Positions 1 to 10,500 of a stretch of DNA of 64,000 bases are shown one piece after another (within the stretch, counting starts at the first letter, position 1; every line of letters begins with the position of its first letter). The DNA is taken from contig NC_053392.1 of NCBI RefSeq assembly GCF_905171765.1, positions 369,377,442 through 369,441,441 of the forward strand, in the 5' to 3' direction. The notes under the pieces are model-generated. The model worked only from the letters and a program-made list of their open reading frames with translations. It had not been told where the DNA came from and made no database searches. The translations under genes and the position numbers were made by a program. The stretch comes from Bufo bufo (lineage: Eukaryota; Chordata; Amphibia; Anura; Bufonidae).

Positions 1-391
1 CCTTGGAAGGAGATCGTTTGATGGTGTTGCTGTGGAGCTCTTGTCTGGCGTGGACTGTCGTGTTTGGGATCGCCTTCTCTGCTCGTGACTCGATAAGTCT
101 ATCTCTGCTGTTGTTTGTTTGTTGCTGTCTTCCCCTGTTGTTTTCCTAGACGTGAGTGATGGTGACTAGCGCTCCCATCGGCCTTTCCCCAGTCCAGTCT
201 TGTTAGGGTGACTGAGGGTTTAGGCATCCTGCTCGCCGCACGGGTTCGCACCCCGTCTAGGGTATCAGGGCAGACAGGTGCCAGCTTAGGGTTAGTCAGG
301 GGTGGCCATTCTATTTCCCATCCGTAGATAAGGGTCCCCCTTCCCCTCCGTCTGGTGCGACACGACTGCTGCTGGGATAGCGGTCGTGACA
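1..391 (+). repeat. 5' LTR of the chromovirus (partial)
   Basis: This matches 5688-6074 of the 3' LTR almost base for base and ends in the same GGTCGTGACA. A 4-base duplication near base 26 separates the copies, together with a few substitutions. The close match of the two LTRs means the insertion is not very old, although the internal region is already broken. Confidence 0.93.
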
Positions 392-494
392 GTATATCTG
401 CCCTTTTAAAAAAAAAAAAAAAAAAAGGACATTTCTTTTTTTTTCTTTTTTTTTCTTTGCTTGCTGTTTTGCTTTGTATTTTGTCTGTTCCACT

Positions 495-1341
495 ATGGAT
501 CCGGTTTCGGTTTTGGCGAAACAATTACAGGGGTTATCCCTTGAAGTGGCAGGATTAAAAGCAACAGTGCTGCAGCAGCAATCCTTGGGTTCCACCGTTG
601 CTACGGGAAACCAAGGTACTCCTGAGCCAAAAGTGGCTTTACCTGATAGGTTCTCTGGAGGGAGAGACCAATTTGTAACCTTCAGAGAAGCTTGCAAATT
701 GTTCTTCAGGTTACGCCCTAGATCCTCCGGCGGTGAGGAACAACGGGTGGGCATTGTAATTTCTCTCCTGCAAGGAGATCCGCAGGCTTGGGCTTTCTCC
801 CTACCATCAGACTCTCCGGCCTTACGATCAGTGGAGGAGTTTTTTTGAAGCCCTGGGTCTCGTATATGATGACCCGGACAGGGTCTCACTGGCTGAGTCT
901 AAGCTACGTAGACTTCGGCAAGAGAACCGGTCTGCTGAACTATATTGTTCCGAATTCCGTAGGTGGGCTACTGATACGTTATGGAACGACTCGGCCCTTA
1001 GGAGTCAGTTCTGCCAGGGGTTGTCTGAAAAATTAAAAGACGCGCTGGCGGTATACGAGGTCCCTGGGTCTCTTGAGGCTGCTATGTCTCTGTCCATAAG
1101 AATCGACAGACGACTCAGGGAGAGACTATTAAATTTTACGGAGGCCTCTATAGGGCAGGGATCGGTCTGTTATGGTCCAGTCGAACCAATGCAAATAGGG
1201 GGCGCCACTAGACGGGTGAATCCTCCTAAGTTCCGCCATAGGTCAGAGGTTTGTTTTCCTTGTGGGGGGAGGGGTCATTTTGTAAAGGTTTGTCCCTCAG
1301 AACCCAAGAGACCACAAACAAAGGAGCCGCCGGAAAACTAG
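495..1341 (+). pseudogene. chromovirus gag, one frameshift
   Basis: Gag starts at ATG 495 (MDPVSVLAKQ...), in a region resembling the sushi-class Gag family from which mammalian PEG10/RTL genes derive. The reading frame runs to a T-run at about 838-846, where a frameshift ends it at TGA 846. The protein then continues in another frame to TAG 1339-1341. Near the C-terminus is a CCHC zinc knuckle (CX2CX4HX4C, about 1253-1297) that would bind genomic RNA. The pol frame overlaps the end of gag in a different frame, as in elements that use programmed frameshifting; that reading is inference. A homopolymer sequencing error could explain the break at 840. Confidence 0.88.
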
Positions 1342-2313
1342 AGTCCCCAGATTGTGCGGAGGAGAACAGTCTGGGCGTATTCGTTTCCTCCATACGCATG
1401 TCTCAGTTTTTGTTGTCCGCTACTGTTGAGGCGGGCAATAAAACTGAGATCTGTTCCGTCTTTTTGGACAGTGGGGCGGGGGTCAACTTGGTGGATTCAC
1501 GGTTTGCTCAGGCTCTGGGTTTTACTCCGGAACCGGTATGCAGAACTATTCCTGTGTTTGCCATCGACTCCTCCCCTCTTACTCAGAGAGAGTTAACTCA
1601 GATCATCCATAATATCCATCTGCAGGTAGGGGACCTCCATAAAGAGTATATCTCTTGTTATGTCCTGGACAGTCTTCCGGCTCCTATGGTATTGGGGCTT
1701 CCCTGGCTGGTGACTCACAATCCAGTGGTGGATTGGCAGGCCAGGGAGATTGTGGAGTGGAGTGAACATTGTAAGGACAACTGCTTGAGTAGTAGGTGCT
1801 CTACACTCTCTGTAACATCTTTACCTGCCTTTCTGTCAGATTTTATGGATGTGTTCTCTGAGAAGGGTTGTCAGGGGTTACCACCTCATCGTCCATATGA
1901 TTGCCCGATTAATCTATTACCTGGGGCAAAACTACCTAAAACCCGGTTATACAATCTTTCCGGCCCGGAAAGGAAGGCTATGAAAGATTATATTTCGGAG
2001 AGTTTGGCTAAGGGACACATCAGACCCTCTTCTTCACCTGTGGCTGCAGGGTTCTTTTTCGTTAAAAAGAAAGATGGGGGCCTACGTCCTTGCCTGGATT
2101 TCCGGGAATTAAACCGGATAACTATCCGAGATCCCTATCCTCTTCCTCTCATTCCCGACCTCTTTAATCAGGTTGCTGGTGCTAAATGGTTCTCCAAAAT
2201 GGATCTCAGAGGAACCTATAACCTGGTTCGCATCAAAGAGGGGGATGAGTGGAAGACGGCTTTTAATACTCCGGAAGGGCATTATGAAAATCTGGTCATG
2301 CCATTTGGTCTTA
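1342..2313 (+). pseudogene. chromovirus pol, N-terminal part: protease and RT fingers/palm
   Basis: An open frame runs from upstream of 1251 through 2313. The aspartic protease active site [12 protein letters not shown] lies at about 1463-1498. RT follows, with the fingers motif [20 protein letters not shown] and palm motif A (KMDLRGTYN) whose catalytic Asp is intact. The frame breaks at motif B (PFGL), exactly where a Harbinger-type MITE has inserted. The three residues MITE-disrupted here resume at 3085 on the far side. This polyprotein would process Gag and copy genomic RNA in the particle. Confidence 0.92.
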
Positions 2314-3081
2314 GGGCTCTTTCACACTTGCGTTCTTGTCTTCCGGCATAGAGTTCCGTCGTCGGGGCTCTATGCCGGAAGAATCCTGATCAGGATTATC
2401 CTAATGCATTCTGAATGGAGAGAAATCCGTTCAGGATGCATCAGGATGTCTTCAGTTCCGGAACGGAACGTTTTTTGGCCGGAGAAAATACCGCAGCATG
2501 CTGCGCTTTTTGCTCCGGCCAAAAATCCGGAACACTTGCCGCAAGGCCGGATCCGGAATTAATGCCCATTGAAAGGCATTGATCCGGATCCGGCCTTAAG
2601 CTAAACGTCGTTTCGGCGCATTGCCGGAGCCGACATTTAGCTTTTTCAGAGTGGTTACCATGGCTGCCGGGACGCTAAAGTCCTGGCAGCCATGGTAAAG
2701 TGTAGCGGGGAGCGGGGGAGCAGCATACTTACCGTCCGTGCGGCTCCCCGGGCGCTCCAGAGTGACGTCAGGGCGCCCCAAGCGCATGGATCATGTGATC
2801 GCATGGATCACGTCATCCATGCGCATGGGGCGCTCTGACGTCACTCTGGAGCGCCCGGGGAGCTGCACGGACTGTAAGTATACCGCTCCCCCGCTCCCCA
2901 CTACTACTATGGCAACCAGGACTTTAATAGCGTCCTGGGTGCCATAGTAACACTGAACGCATTTGGAAGACGGTTCCGTCTTCAAATGCTTTCAGTACAC
3001 TTGCGTTTTTCCGGATCCGGCGTGTAATTCCGGCAAGTGGAGTACACGCCGGATCCGGACAACGCAAGTGTGAAAGAGGCC
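2314..3081. mobile_element. Harbinger-type MITE (768 bp) inside the RT gene
   Basis: Terminal inverted repeats of about 21 bp (CTCTTTCACACTTGCGTT core) bound this element. It is flanked by a 3-bp TTA duplication at 2311-2313 and 3082-3084, the target-site size and sequence of PIF/Harbinger. It has no transposase. The centre (about 2715-2885) is a near-perfect inverted repeat built around GACGTCA and CATGGATCA motifs. Removing the element and one TTA restores the RT frame, so the retroelement was already present when it landed. Sequence near 2340-2540 is shared with 6075-6240, the MITE into which the chromovirus itself inserted. Confidence 0.9.
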
Positions 3082-3084
3082 TTA

Positions 3085-3620
3085 CTAATGCGCCTGCGGT
3101 ATTCCAACATTTTGTCAACGATATTTTTAGTCACCTTATCGGGAGATTTGTTGTGATATATCTTGATGACATCCTGGTCTATTCCCCGGATCTGGATACT
3201 CATAAGATCCATGTGAGACAAGTGCTGCAGATATTAAGGGCCAACAAATTGTTTGCCAAGTTAGAAAAATGTGTGTTCGCCGTAAAAGAACTGCCATTTC
3301 TGGGGTATGTGTTGTCAGATTCAGGTTTCCGCATGGATCCAGAGAAAGTCTGGGCGATTATAGACTGGGATCTGCCTGAGAACCTGAAGGCATTGCAATC
3401 CTTCCTGGGGTTTGCCAATTTTTATAGAAAGTTTATAAAGAACTATTCCTTGGTGGTCAAACCACTGACGGACATGACCCGAAAGGGATCCGATTTTTCC
3501 AAATGGTCACATGCAGCCAAAACTGCCTTTGCATCTCTGAAGGAGAGATTCACCTAGGCCCCTATTCTCGTACAGCCAGATGTCTCGCTTCCTTTTATTG
3601 TAGAGGTTGACGCATCAGAG
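3085..3620 (+). pseudogene. chromovirus pol, RT palm/thumb (nonsense at 3555)
   Basis: RT resumes with the rest of motif B and then the catalytic YLDD box (about 3153-3170) and the thumb/connection region (FLGYVLSDSGFRMDPEKV, QSFLGFANFYRKFI). An in-frame TAG at 3555-3557 interrupts it; the same frame continues beyond it into RNase H. No other change is needed to read through. The nonsense codon alone would truncate the polyprotein before RNase H and integrase. Confidence 0.9.
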
Positions 3621-4928
3621 GTGGGGGTGGGAGCGGTACTATCTCAGGGCCCGTCCCCTGGTGAATGGCATCCGTGTGCTTTCTTTTCGAAGAAATTGTC
3701 TACTGCAGAAAGGAACTATGATATTGGCAACAGGGAACTTTTAGCTATTAAGTTGGCTTTTGAGGAGTGGCGTCATTTTTTGGAGGGGGCGGTTCATCCC
3801 GTCACGGTGATTACTGATCACAAAAACTTATTATATCTGGAGTCTGCTAAACGTCTCACCCCTAGACAGGCTCGGTGGTCGTTATTTTTTACTAGGTTTA
3901 ATTTTGTAATAACCTATCGCCCGGGGGCAAAAAATACTAAGGCGGATGCATTGTCTCGAAGTTTTCCTGGAGGGGGTGATGTTGAGGTACCAGAGCCCAT
4001 TTTGCAAAAGGGGGTGGTGGTCTCTGCATTACACTCAGGTTTGGAGGGGAGGGTGTTGGAAGCTCAGGTGGACGCCCCGGCCTCCTGCCCCTCGGGTAAA
4101 CTGTTTGTGCCAGAAAATTTACGACTGGAGATACTAAAAGAACAGCATAACTCCACACTGGCAGGACACCCAGGTAGTAGGGAAACCTCTGAGTTAGTGT
4201 CTCGTCGGTTCTGGTGGGCTAAATGGCACCAGGAGGTGTTGCATTTTGTGTCTGCATGTGCTACCTGTGCTCGTTCTAAGGTAGATCATACTCGTACGGC
4301 AGGGCGTCTTTTACCTCTGGCCATCCCCAACAGGCCTTGGACGCACCTGTCAATGGATTTCATTACGGATCTACCAGTATCAGCGGGGAAGACTGTTATT
4401 CTTGTAGTTGTTGACAGATTCAGTAAAATGGTGCACTTTATTGCTCTTGCCGCATTGCCTAATGCTAACACACTGGCTCAGGTTTTTATTGACCACATTG
4501 TGAAGCTTCACGGGGTCCCTTCCGATATTGTTTCGGATCGTGGTACCCAATTCGTTTCTAAATTTTGGAAAGCTTTTTGTTCTCGTTTAGGGGTACATCT
4601 GTCGTTTTCTTCATCTTTCCATCCACAGTCCAACGGTCAGACTGAACGTACCAATCAAAACCTAGAGACATATTTGAGATGCTTTGTTTCCGAAAATCAG
4701 GAGGAATGGTCATCTTATTTACCGTTAGCCGAGTTTGCCATTAATAATCGTCGTCAAGAATTCACCGATAAGTCACCATTTTTTGGTGCGTATGGTTTCC
4801 ATCCTCAGTTTTGTACGTTTAGTGAGGGGGGGCCGTCTGGGATTCCCAAGGAGGAACGATTTGCGTCTTCACTTTCTTCAGTGTGGCAGAGTGTGCAAGA
4901 AAGTTTGAAGAGAATTGGTGGTAGATAA
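3621..4928 (+). pseudogene. chromovirus pol, RNase H and integrase core
   Basis: The 435-codon open stretch begins with RNase H (VEVDASEVG just upstream, NRELLAI, VITDHKNL, TKADALSR supply the acidic residues). Integrase follows: the HHCC zinc domain (two His near 4145-4170, CATC at about 4258-4270), then a DDE core with Asp in SMDFITDLP, Asp in VSDRGTQF and Glu in NGQTERTN. All catalytic residues are present. A frameshift near 4915-4928 separates this frame from the C-terminal domain. Integrase would join element DNA to the chromosome. Confidence 0.93.
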
Positions 4929-5505
4929 AAAACGTGCGGCTGATAGGAAGCGCTCTGAAGGTCCGGACCTTGGGGTGAATGACTTGGTGTGGTTGTCTAC
5001 CAGAAATATCAAATTGAAGGTTCCCTCGTGGAAATTAGGTCCGAGATTTATTGGTCCTTATAGGGTAATTAAGATCATTAACCCGGTGGCTTTTCGTCTG
5101 TAGCTACCTCAGACTCTAAGGATCCATAATGTCTTCCACAGATCTCTGCTTAAGAGATATGTAGAACCTCCTGAACCATTGCCACTACCGCCTCCACCGG
5201 TGGTTGTTGATGGCAGTCTTGAGTTTCAGGTAGAAAAGATTGTTGATTCACGATATGTTCGCCGCTCTCTTCAGTACCTGGTGCACTGGAAAGGTTATGG
5301 TTCCGAAGAGAGAATGTGGGTTCCAGCATCAGAGATAAAAGCGGACAGACTCATTCAGGCTTTTCATAGCTCCCATCCGGAGAGGCCTGGTCTTGAGGGT
5401 CCAGGGGCCCCTCGTAGAAAGGGGGGTACTGTCACGACTGTGACTGATCCAGACAGGTCTGGGAGGAGAAGGTCGCAGCGACTTGCTACTCGCGATAGCT
5501 TGTGA
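4929..5505 (+). pseudogene. chromovirus integrase C-terminus with chromodomain
   Basis: Beginning in a frame different from the upstream core, this part carries the integrase GPY/F-like region (GPRFIGPYRVIK). An in-frame TAG follows at 5101-5103. The same frame then continues through a proline-rich linker to a chromodomain (EFQVEKIVDSRY ... YLVHWKGYG ... MWVPASEI, about 5221-5340). Chromodomains in this family steer integration toward particular histone marks. The ORF ends at 5503-5505, about 75 bases before... the polypurine tract that abuts the 3' LTR lies within its last codons' 3' flank at 5416-5426, so the coding end overlaps the LTR start. Confidence 0.87.
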
Positions 5506-6074
5506 GTTTGCTCCGTGGTTCAGGGTATGTCATCTGGGTTTTGCCTTGTGAACCTTTTTGTCCTGACTGGGAGTTTGTAGGCATCCTTCTCAGGTGAGTC
5601 CTGTCTGCCACTCCCAGCTACTATATTAGTTTCACTTTCACTTGCAGTCATTGCCAGATATAGTCCTTACTTCCAGTGCTACTCTGACCTTGGAAGGAGA
5701 TCGTTGGTGTTGCTGTGGAGCTCTTGTCCGGCGTGGACTGTCGTGTTTGGGATCGCCTTCTCTGCTCGTGACTGGATAAGTCTATCTCTGCTGTTGTTTG
5801 TTTGTTTCTGTCTTCCCCTGTTGTTTTCCTAGACGTGAGTGATTGTGACTAGCGCTCCCATCGGCCTTTCCCCAGTCCAGTCTTGTTAGGGCGACTGAGG
5901 GTTTAGGCATCCTGCTCGCCGCACGGGTTCACACCCCGTCTAGGGTATCAGGGCAGACAGGTGCCAGCTTAGGGTTAGTCAGGGGTGGCCATTCTATTTC
6001 CCATCAGTAGATAAGGGTCCCCCTTCCCCTCCGTCTGGTGCGACACGACTGCTGCTGGGATAGCGGTCGTGACA
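5430..6074 (+). repeat. 3' LTR of the chromovirus (645 bp)
   Basis: This starts TGTCACGACTG and ends GGTCGTGACA, an imperfect inverted terminus with the standard TG...CA. It follows a purine-rich tract (AGAAAGGGGGG). It matches the partial 5' LTR. A TATA-like CTATATTAG lies at about 5622-5630. Confidence 0.94.
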
Positions 6075-6551
6075 ATACCGGAAAAGAACTGATCAGTTTT
6101 ATCCCCATGCATTCTGAATGGAGAGTAATCCATTCAGTTTGCATCAGGATGTCTTTAGTTCAGTCGTTTTGACTGATCAGGCAAAAGAGAAAACCGCAGC
6201 ATGCTACGGTTTTATCTCCGGCGAAAAAAACTGAAGACTTGCCTGAATGCCGGATCATTTTTTCCCATAGGAATGTATTAGTGCCGGATCCATCCTTCCG
6301 GTCTGCGCATGCGCAGACTGAGAAAAAGGTGAAAAAAATAAATGCCGGATCCGTTTTGCCGGATGACACTGGAAAGACGGATCCGGCATTTCCATGCATT
6401 TCTTCGACTGATCAGGCATTTTTAAGACTGATCAGGATCCTGATCAATCTTACAAATGCCATCAGTTGGCATACGTTTTGCCTGATCCGGCAGGCAGTTC
6501 TGGCAACGGAACTGCTTGCTGGATCTCTCTGCCGCAAGTGTGAAAGTAGCC
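6075..6551. mobile_element. Harbinger-type MITE, right part (split by the chromovirus)
   Basis: The right end is GCCGCAAGTGTGAAAGTAGCC, matching the terminal inverted repeat of the 2314-3081 MITE. Its interior (GCATTCTGAATGGAGAG, GCATCAGGATGTCTT, CCGCAGCATGCT) matches 2400-2510 of that MITE. Its left half should lie to the left of the window, beyond the chromovirus 5' LTR. A short hairpin of GGATCCGG-type motifs lies at 6290-6380. No coding capacity is seen. Confidence 0.8.
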
Positions 6552-6812
6552 ATAGAAGAAGGGTAAAGTGGGCAAAAAATGACTTTTTTATTAAAAGATT
6601 CCACAAGAAAAAATGCAAATTTTTTAGAAATCTGTCTTTTGTCCCTTACTAAGTTTAGTTATAGGGCCCTATAACATCTGTGTATGCCCCTGTACACATG
6701 GTTTGTCTTTCCACGGATATATGTAGGTAAAAATAAAAGCCGAAATACATAGCAGTTGAATATATATAATTAAGACTATTTGATTATTATTATTTTTTTG
6801 GATAGATTAAAA
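6552..6812. other. non-coding flank, nothing recognised
   Basis: The stretch is AT-rich with a short TTATTATTATTTTTTT run at 6783-6799. No gene or repeat boundary is recognised other than the candidate 8-bp hAT target copy GATTAAAA at 6805-6812. Confidence 0.5.
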
Positions 6813-7449
6813 TAGAGATGAGTAAACCACTCGAGATTCGTTTCAGGTCCAGTTTGCGGAATTTTTTTTAAAAGTTTGGTTTGGACCCAAATTGGTTCAA
6901 GCCAACCAAAGTTGCTCCAATTACCCTGAAAGCTGGTATATAATCCGCTCTAGCCTCCTAGGACTCATAATTTTTATGAAAAAGTTTTATCTCTTTTTGT
7001 TAAATCTTTATGATATAGTTATTTTCCCTCCAACAGCCTCGATCCCAAGCTCAGGAATGCAATCACAGCAACAGTAAATGATGTCTGATTGACACTGGCA
7101 TACATAGCTATGGGTAAACGCACATTTGACAGTGTTATACAGCGTGTTCAAAAAGACACACCCCTGGCTCATGTCTCATGCTTTTTCATATTCCAAAGCT
7201 TTCAAAAGTTGGCCTTTATCAGGGGCAGATAATGTTTAAACACATATTGCTATGAGATTTTTTTTTTTATTACCTTTGGGTAACGTGGCAGTTGACAAGT
7301 GGCATAAGTGGCATGATGCAGGTCGCAGCATTCAACATAATGTGATGGTAGGTAGGCAGACAGACAAGACTGGCAAGATGGGTCACCGGCAGCAGGTAGC
7401 TGTCTATTCATCACATTCAGCCTGCCTGGACTGTGAGAAAATTTCCGTG

Positions 7450-7948
7450 TTAAAGGGAACCTGTCATCAACTTTATGCTGCCCATACTAACAGCAGACTA
7501 AAGTAGAGATAGGTAAATTGATTTCAGCCGTCTGTCATTTATAAGTTAAAAATAAGTGGTTGCCGAGAAGAACCGACATCACAATCATTGCAGACTGGTC
7601 CTGGAAAAGAGTCCCGGCCACCTGAGAAGAGTCCTGGTTATTCATAATCTCCTGCTCTCCCTGCCCACCTGATGACTGACAGTCTTCTACCTAGTTTTCT
7701 CCCTTTGTCTAGAAGAGAACTGCCAATCATCAGCAGATGGGTGAGAGTGCAGGAGATTATTAATAACCAGGACTCTTCTCAGGTAGATTTGACTCTTTTT
7801 AAGGCCTGGGCTGCAATGATTATGATTCTGGTTCTCAGCAACCACTTACTTTTAGCTCATGAGTGACACACTGCTGAAATCAACATTTCTGTCACTGATT
7901 TATGCCCTCAGTGAGCTCATCATAAAGTTGATGACAGGTTCCTTTTAG
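7450..7948. mobile_element. T2/Kolobok-type MITE (about 499 bp)
   Basis: The ends are TTAAAGGGAACCTGTCATCAACTTTATG and its inverted copy at 7921-7948, giving about 26 bp of terminal repeat. The target site is TTAA on the left and has decayed to TTAG on the right. The interior is itself palindromic: AAGAGTCC and TAATCTCCTGC blocks at 7605-7660 return inverted at 7745-7805. There is no coding capacity. Similar ends recur at 24630, 35608 and other sites here. Confidence 0.8.
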
Positions 7949-8550
7949 ATTCCCCTCGCAAAATGTTTTTCATTTCAACCAAGTGATAAAAGTTGAAAGT
8001 GAATACACGGAAACTGACCCTCAGGCATTAGTGGCATGATGCAGGCCCCAGCTTTGCCTGGACTGTGAGAAAATGTCAGTATTAAGTCAGTAATTACGTA
8101 CATTCATGCTGAGCCTTAAATAAATTTATCCCCCCTCTCCCCCAAAAAAAACAAAAAACATTTATTTTATTTATTTATTTAATTATCTGTAGGCAATGAC
8201 TGTAAGCAATGAATTTTAAAATTTCAACCGTGTGGAAACTGAAAACATGTAAACCGACGATTGAGAAGCATTAGTAGCATGATAAAATATTCAGAATCAG
8301 AAAACCAAAGCAGCTGGGAATACCAAGTTCCTCCTCTCTACACAAGCACACAGACAATCACTGCAAGCTGGCTGCATTGCCTCTCTCTCTCCTGGTTTCC
8401 TCCTCCTGTACTCCAGGATATTATATAAAACACGCATGTAATAAAACCAGATGTCCTGGCAAGCAATTTGTGAATAAGTAATTACTAAAAAAAATCTAAT
8501 TTCTTGACGAAGCTGCCGAATCAAATTTTTCGAAACTTCGCTCATCACTA
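7949..8550. other. diverged tandem sequence of hAT-D, with a hAT-like terminus at 8531-8550
   Basis: Two copies of a motif (GTGNGGAAACTGAAAACATGTAAACCGACNNTTGAG type) occur near 8000 and 8230. They resemble the units at 14640-15060. The segment ends in CGAAACTTCGCTCATCACTA, which reads as a hAT terminus in reverse orientation. No ORF is credible. Confidence 0.45.
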
Positions 8551-9237
8551 CTCTTTTTTTTGCTGTGCCACGGCCCTTCTCCATTGATGTTTCCTCTTGC
8601 TCAGCACCCTTATCCGGCTCCTAGGTCCTGTCCAGCACACAATCATCATTAGAGTCCTCACCTCCCTGCCGCTTTTATCAGATGGTAAGATATCATGGTG
8701 GTTTCCTGGGATCCCCTTTACTGCTGTGTGTTTTCAACACAGGTATGCATGGGGTCACCAGCCACCTTCCCAACCTTCTCCTCAGGACAATACAAACAGT
8801 GAGGGCTCTCACACAAGTCGTCAACAGGGAGATTCTATTGGCTATCTGCCGTAGGGTGTGGTGGGGTTTTCTTGCCACTTCTTAGGAAAAAGGAAGGGGC
8901 AGTGAAGACTGGGAAGACTCCATTTAAAGCCTTCTTTGGGGCTGCAAGGAGGAGGACCCCTGACTCTGAAGTCCCCTCCTCTGCTGCAAGGAGCAGTGGG
9001 CCATCCAATCCACAATCTCATCCTCTGTCTCCTCAACTATAATGTTGCAGCTTTCTGAAGATAGCAGGGTCAACTGCGGCCTACTACTACTGCTACTGCT
9101 GGCCAGATAGTTGATTCTGCTACTACCCACATTCTGGCTCTTGGTTTTTCATTTGGAACCATTACATAGCCCGGACATATTTGGGCCTCTCAGATAATGT
9201 TGTGCACTACCCTGTGTATTGGTGTAGTAATCACATA
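8551..9237 (-). pseudogene. possible remnant of a hAT transposase N-terminal region
   Basis: On the minus strand around 8924-9130 the frame reads an acidic, serine-rich stretch with DEIVDWMAHC. It resembles the PIVDWVAD segment of the hAT-A N-terminal region, but the similarity is short. Upstream sequence to 8590 has no recognisable domain. It could be a second, different hAT remnant beside hAT-B. The call is weak. Confidence 0.3.
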
Positions 9238-9240
9238 TAC

Positions 9241-10496
9241 AGTCAAGTCCATAAATATTGGGACATCGACACAATTCTAACATTGTTGGCTATATACACC
9301 AACACAATGGATTTGAAATGAAACAAACAAGATGTGCTTTAACTGCAGACTGGCAGCTTTAATTTGAGGGTATTTACATCCAAATCAGGTGATTGGTGTA
9401 GGAATTACAATAATTTGCATATGTGGCTTCCACTTGTTAAGGTACCAAACATAATGGGACAATTGGCTTCTCAGCTGTTCCATGCCCAGGTGTGTGTTAT
9501 TCCCTCATTATCCCAATTACAATGAGCAGATAAATGGTCCAGAGTTCATTTCAAGTGTGCTATTTGCATTTGGAATCTGTTGCTGTCAACTCTCAAGATG
9601 AGATCCAAACAGCTGTCACTATCAGTGAAGCAAGCCATTATTAGGCTGAAAAAACAAAACAAACCCAGCAGAGAGATAGCAAAAACATTAGGCATGGCCA
9701 AAACAACTGTTTGGAACATTCTTAAAAAGAAGGAACACACCGGTGATCTCAGAAACACCAAAAGACCCGGAAGACCACAGAAAACAACTGTGGTGGATGA
9801 CCGAAGAATTCTTTCCCTGGTGATGAAAACACCCTTCACAACAATTGGCCAGATCAAGAACTCTCTCCAGGAGGTAGGTGTATGTGTGTCAAAGTCAACA
9901 ATCAAGAGAAGACTTCACCAGAGTGAATCCAGAGGGTTCACCACAAGATGTAAACCAATGGTGAGCCTCAAAAACAGGAAGGCAAGATTAGAGTTTGCCA
10001 AACTACATCTAAAAAAGCCTTCACAGTTCTGGAACAACATCCTATGGAGAGATGAGACCAAAATAAACTTGTACCAGAGTGATGGGAAGAAAAGAGTATG
10101 GAGAAGGAAAGGAACTGCTCATGATCCTAAGCATACCAACTCATCAGTGAAGCATGGTGGTGGTAGTGTCATGGCGTGGGCATGTATGGCTGTCAATGGA
10201 ACTGGTTCTCTTGTATTTATTGATGATGTGACTGCTGACAAAAGCAGCAGGATGAATTCTGAAGTGTTTCGGGCAATATTATCTGCTCATATTCAGCCAA
10301 ATGCTTCAGAACTCATTGGACGGCGCTTCACAGTGCAGATGGACAATGACCCAAAGCATATTGCAAAATCAACCAAAGAGTTTTTTAAGGGAATGAAGTG
10401 GAATGTTATGCAATTGCCAAGTCAATCACCTGCCATGAATCCGATTGAGCATGCATTTCACATGGTGAAGACAAAACTGAAGGGAAAATGCCCCAA
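9241..10496 (+). mobile_element. Tc1-like transposon, 3' end deleted
   Basis: The left inverted repeat begins CAGTCAAGTCCATAAATATTG after TA, the Tc1/mariner target. The right repeat is missing: at about 10496 the sequence jumps into the hAT-B C-terminal coding region. The hAT-B sequence there lacks its own left end, so a deletion has removed both the Tc1 3' end and the hAT-B left part. The copy cannot transpose, because it has only one end. Confidence 0.88.
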
Positions 10497-10500
10497 GTAG
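9580..10500 (+). pseudogene. Tc1-like transposase, C-terminally truncated (306 aa)
   Basis: This open frame encodes a DD34E transposase of the Tc1/mariner superfamily, which cuts and pastes DNA at TA. The likely start is Met7 (MRSKQLSLSVKQ). The N-terminus has paired helix-turn-helix domains with the GRPQ-type linker (residues 64-68). The catalytic residues are visible: Asp158 in WRDETKINL, Asp255 in VQMDNDPKH and Glu290 in NPIEH, with 34 residues between the last two. There is no internal stop. The last ~35 residues usual for the family (about 340 aa) are missing where the element joins hAT-B, and the stop at 10498 comes at the join. Confidence 0.88.

Larger units (their letters stand above)
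1..6074 (+). mobile_element. Ty3/gypsy chromovirus, LTR retrotransposon (left end outside window)
   Basis: The element has LTR, gag, pol (protease, RT, RNase H, integrase, chromodomain) and LTR in that order. The 3' LTR is complete at 5430-6074. The 5' LTR is seen only from its position ~259 onward (1-391) because the window starts inside it. A purine tract ending in a run of G lies just before the 3' LTR. The chromodomain after integrase places it among chromoviruses. It is dead as read: a frameshift in gag, a MITE in the RT, two nonsense codons and a frameshift in pol. No TGG-type tRNA primer site follows the 5' LTR at 392; the leader there is A- and T-rich. The right flank from 6075 is part of a Harbinger-type MITE, so this element inserted into that MITE. 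Confidence 0.95.

Noticed and set aside
230..270. GGGTTCGCACCCC in the chromovirus LTR resembling a tRNA T-arm/B box
   Set aside because: No acceptor stem, anticodon arm or A box fits around it, and it lies within an LTR; the same sequence is in the 3' LTR at ~5920.
2700..2900. A microRNA precursor in the MITE palindrome
   Set aside because: The arms are far longer and more perfect than a typical precursor, and this is the standard structure of the MITE family.
6813..8550. A complete small hAT element
   Set aside because: The ends are similar, but the flanking 8-mers (GATTAAAA and CTCTTTTT) do not match, and repeats beyond hAT-B argue for the larger host.
8924..9130. A host coding exon with Ser-rich protein
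   Set aside because: No splice sites fit, and it resembles the acidic N-terminal linker of hAT transposases.
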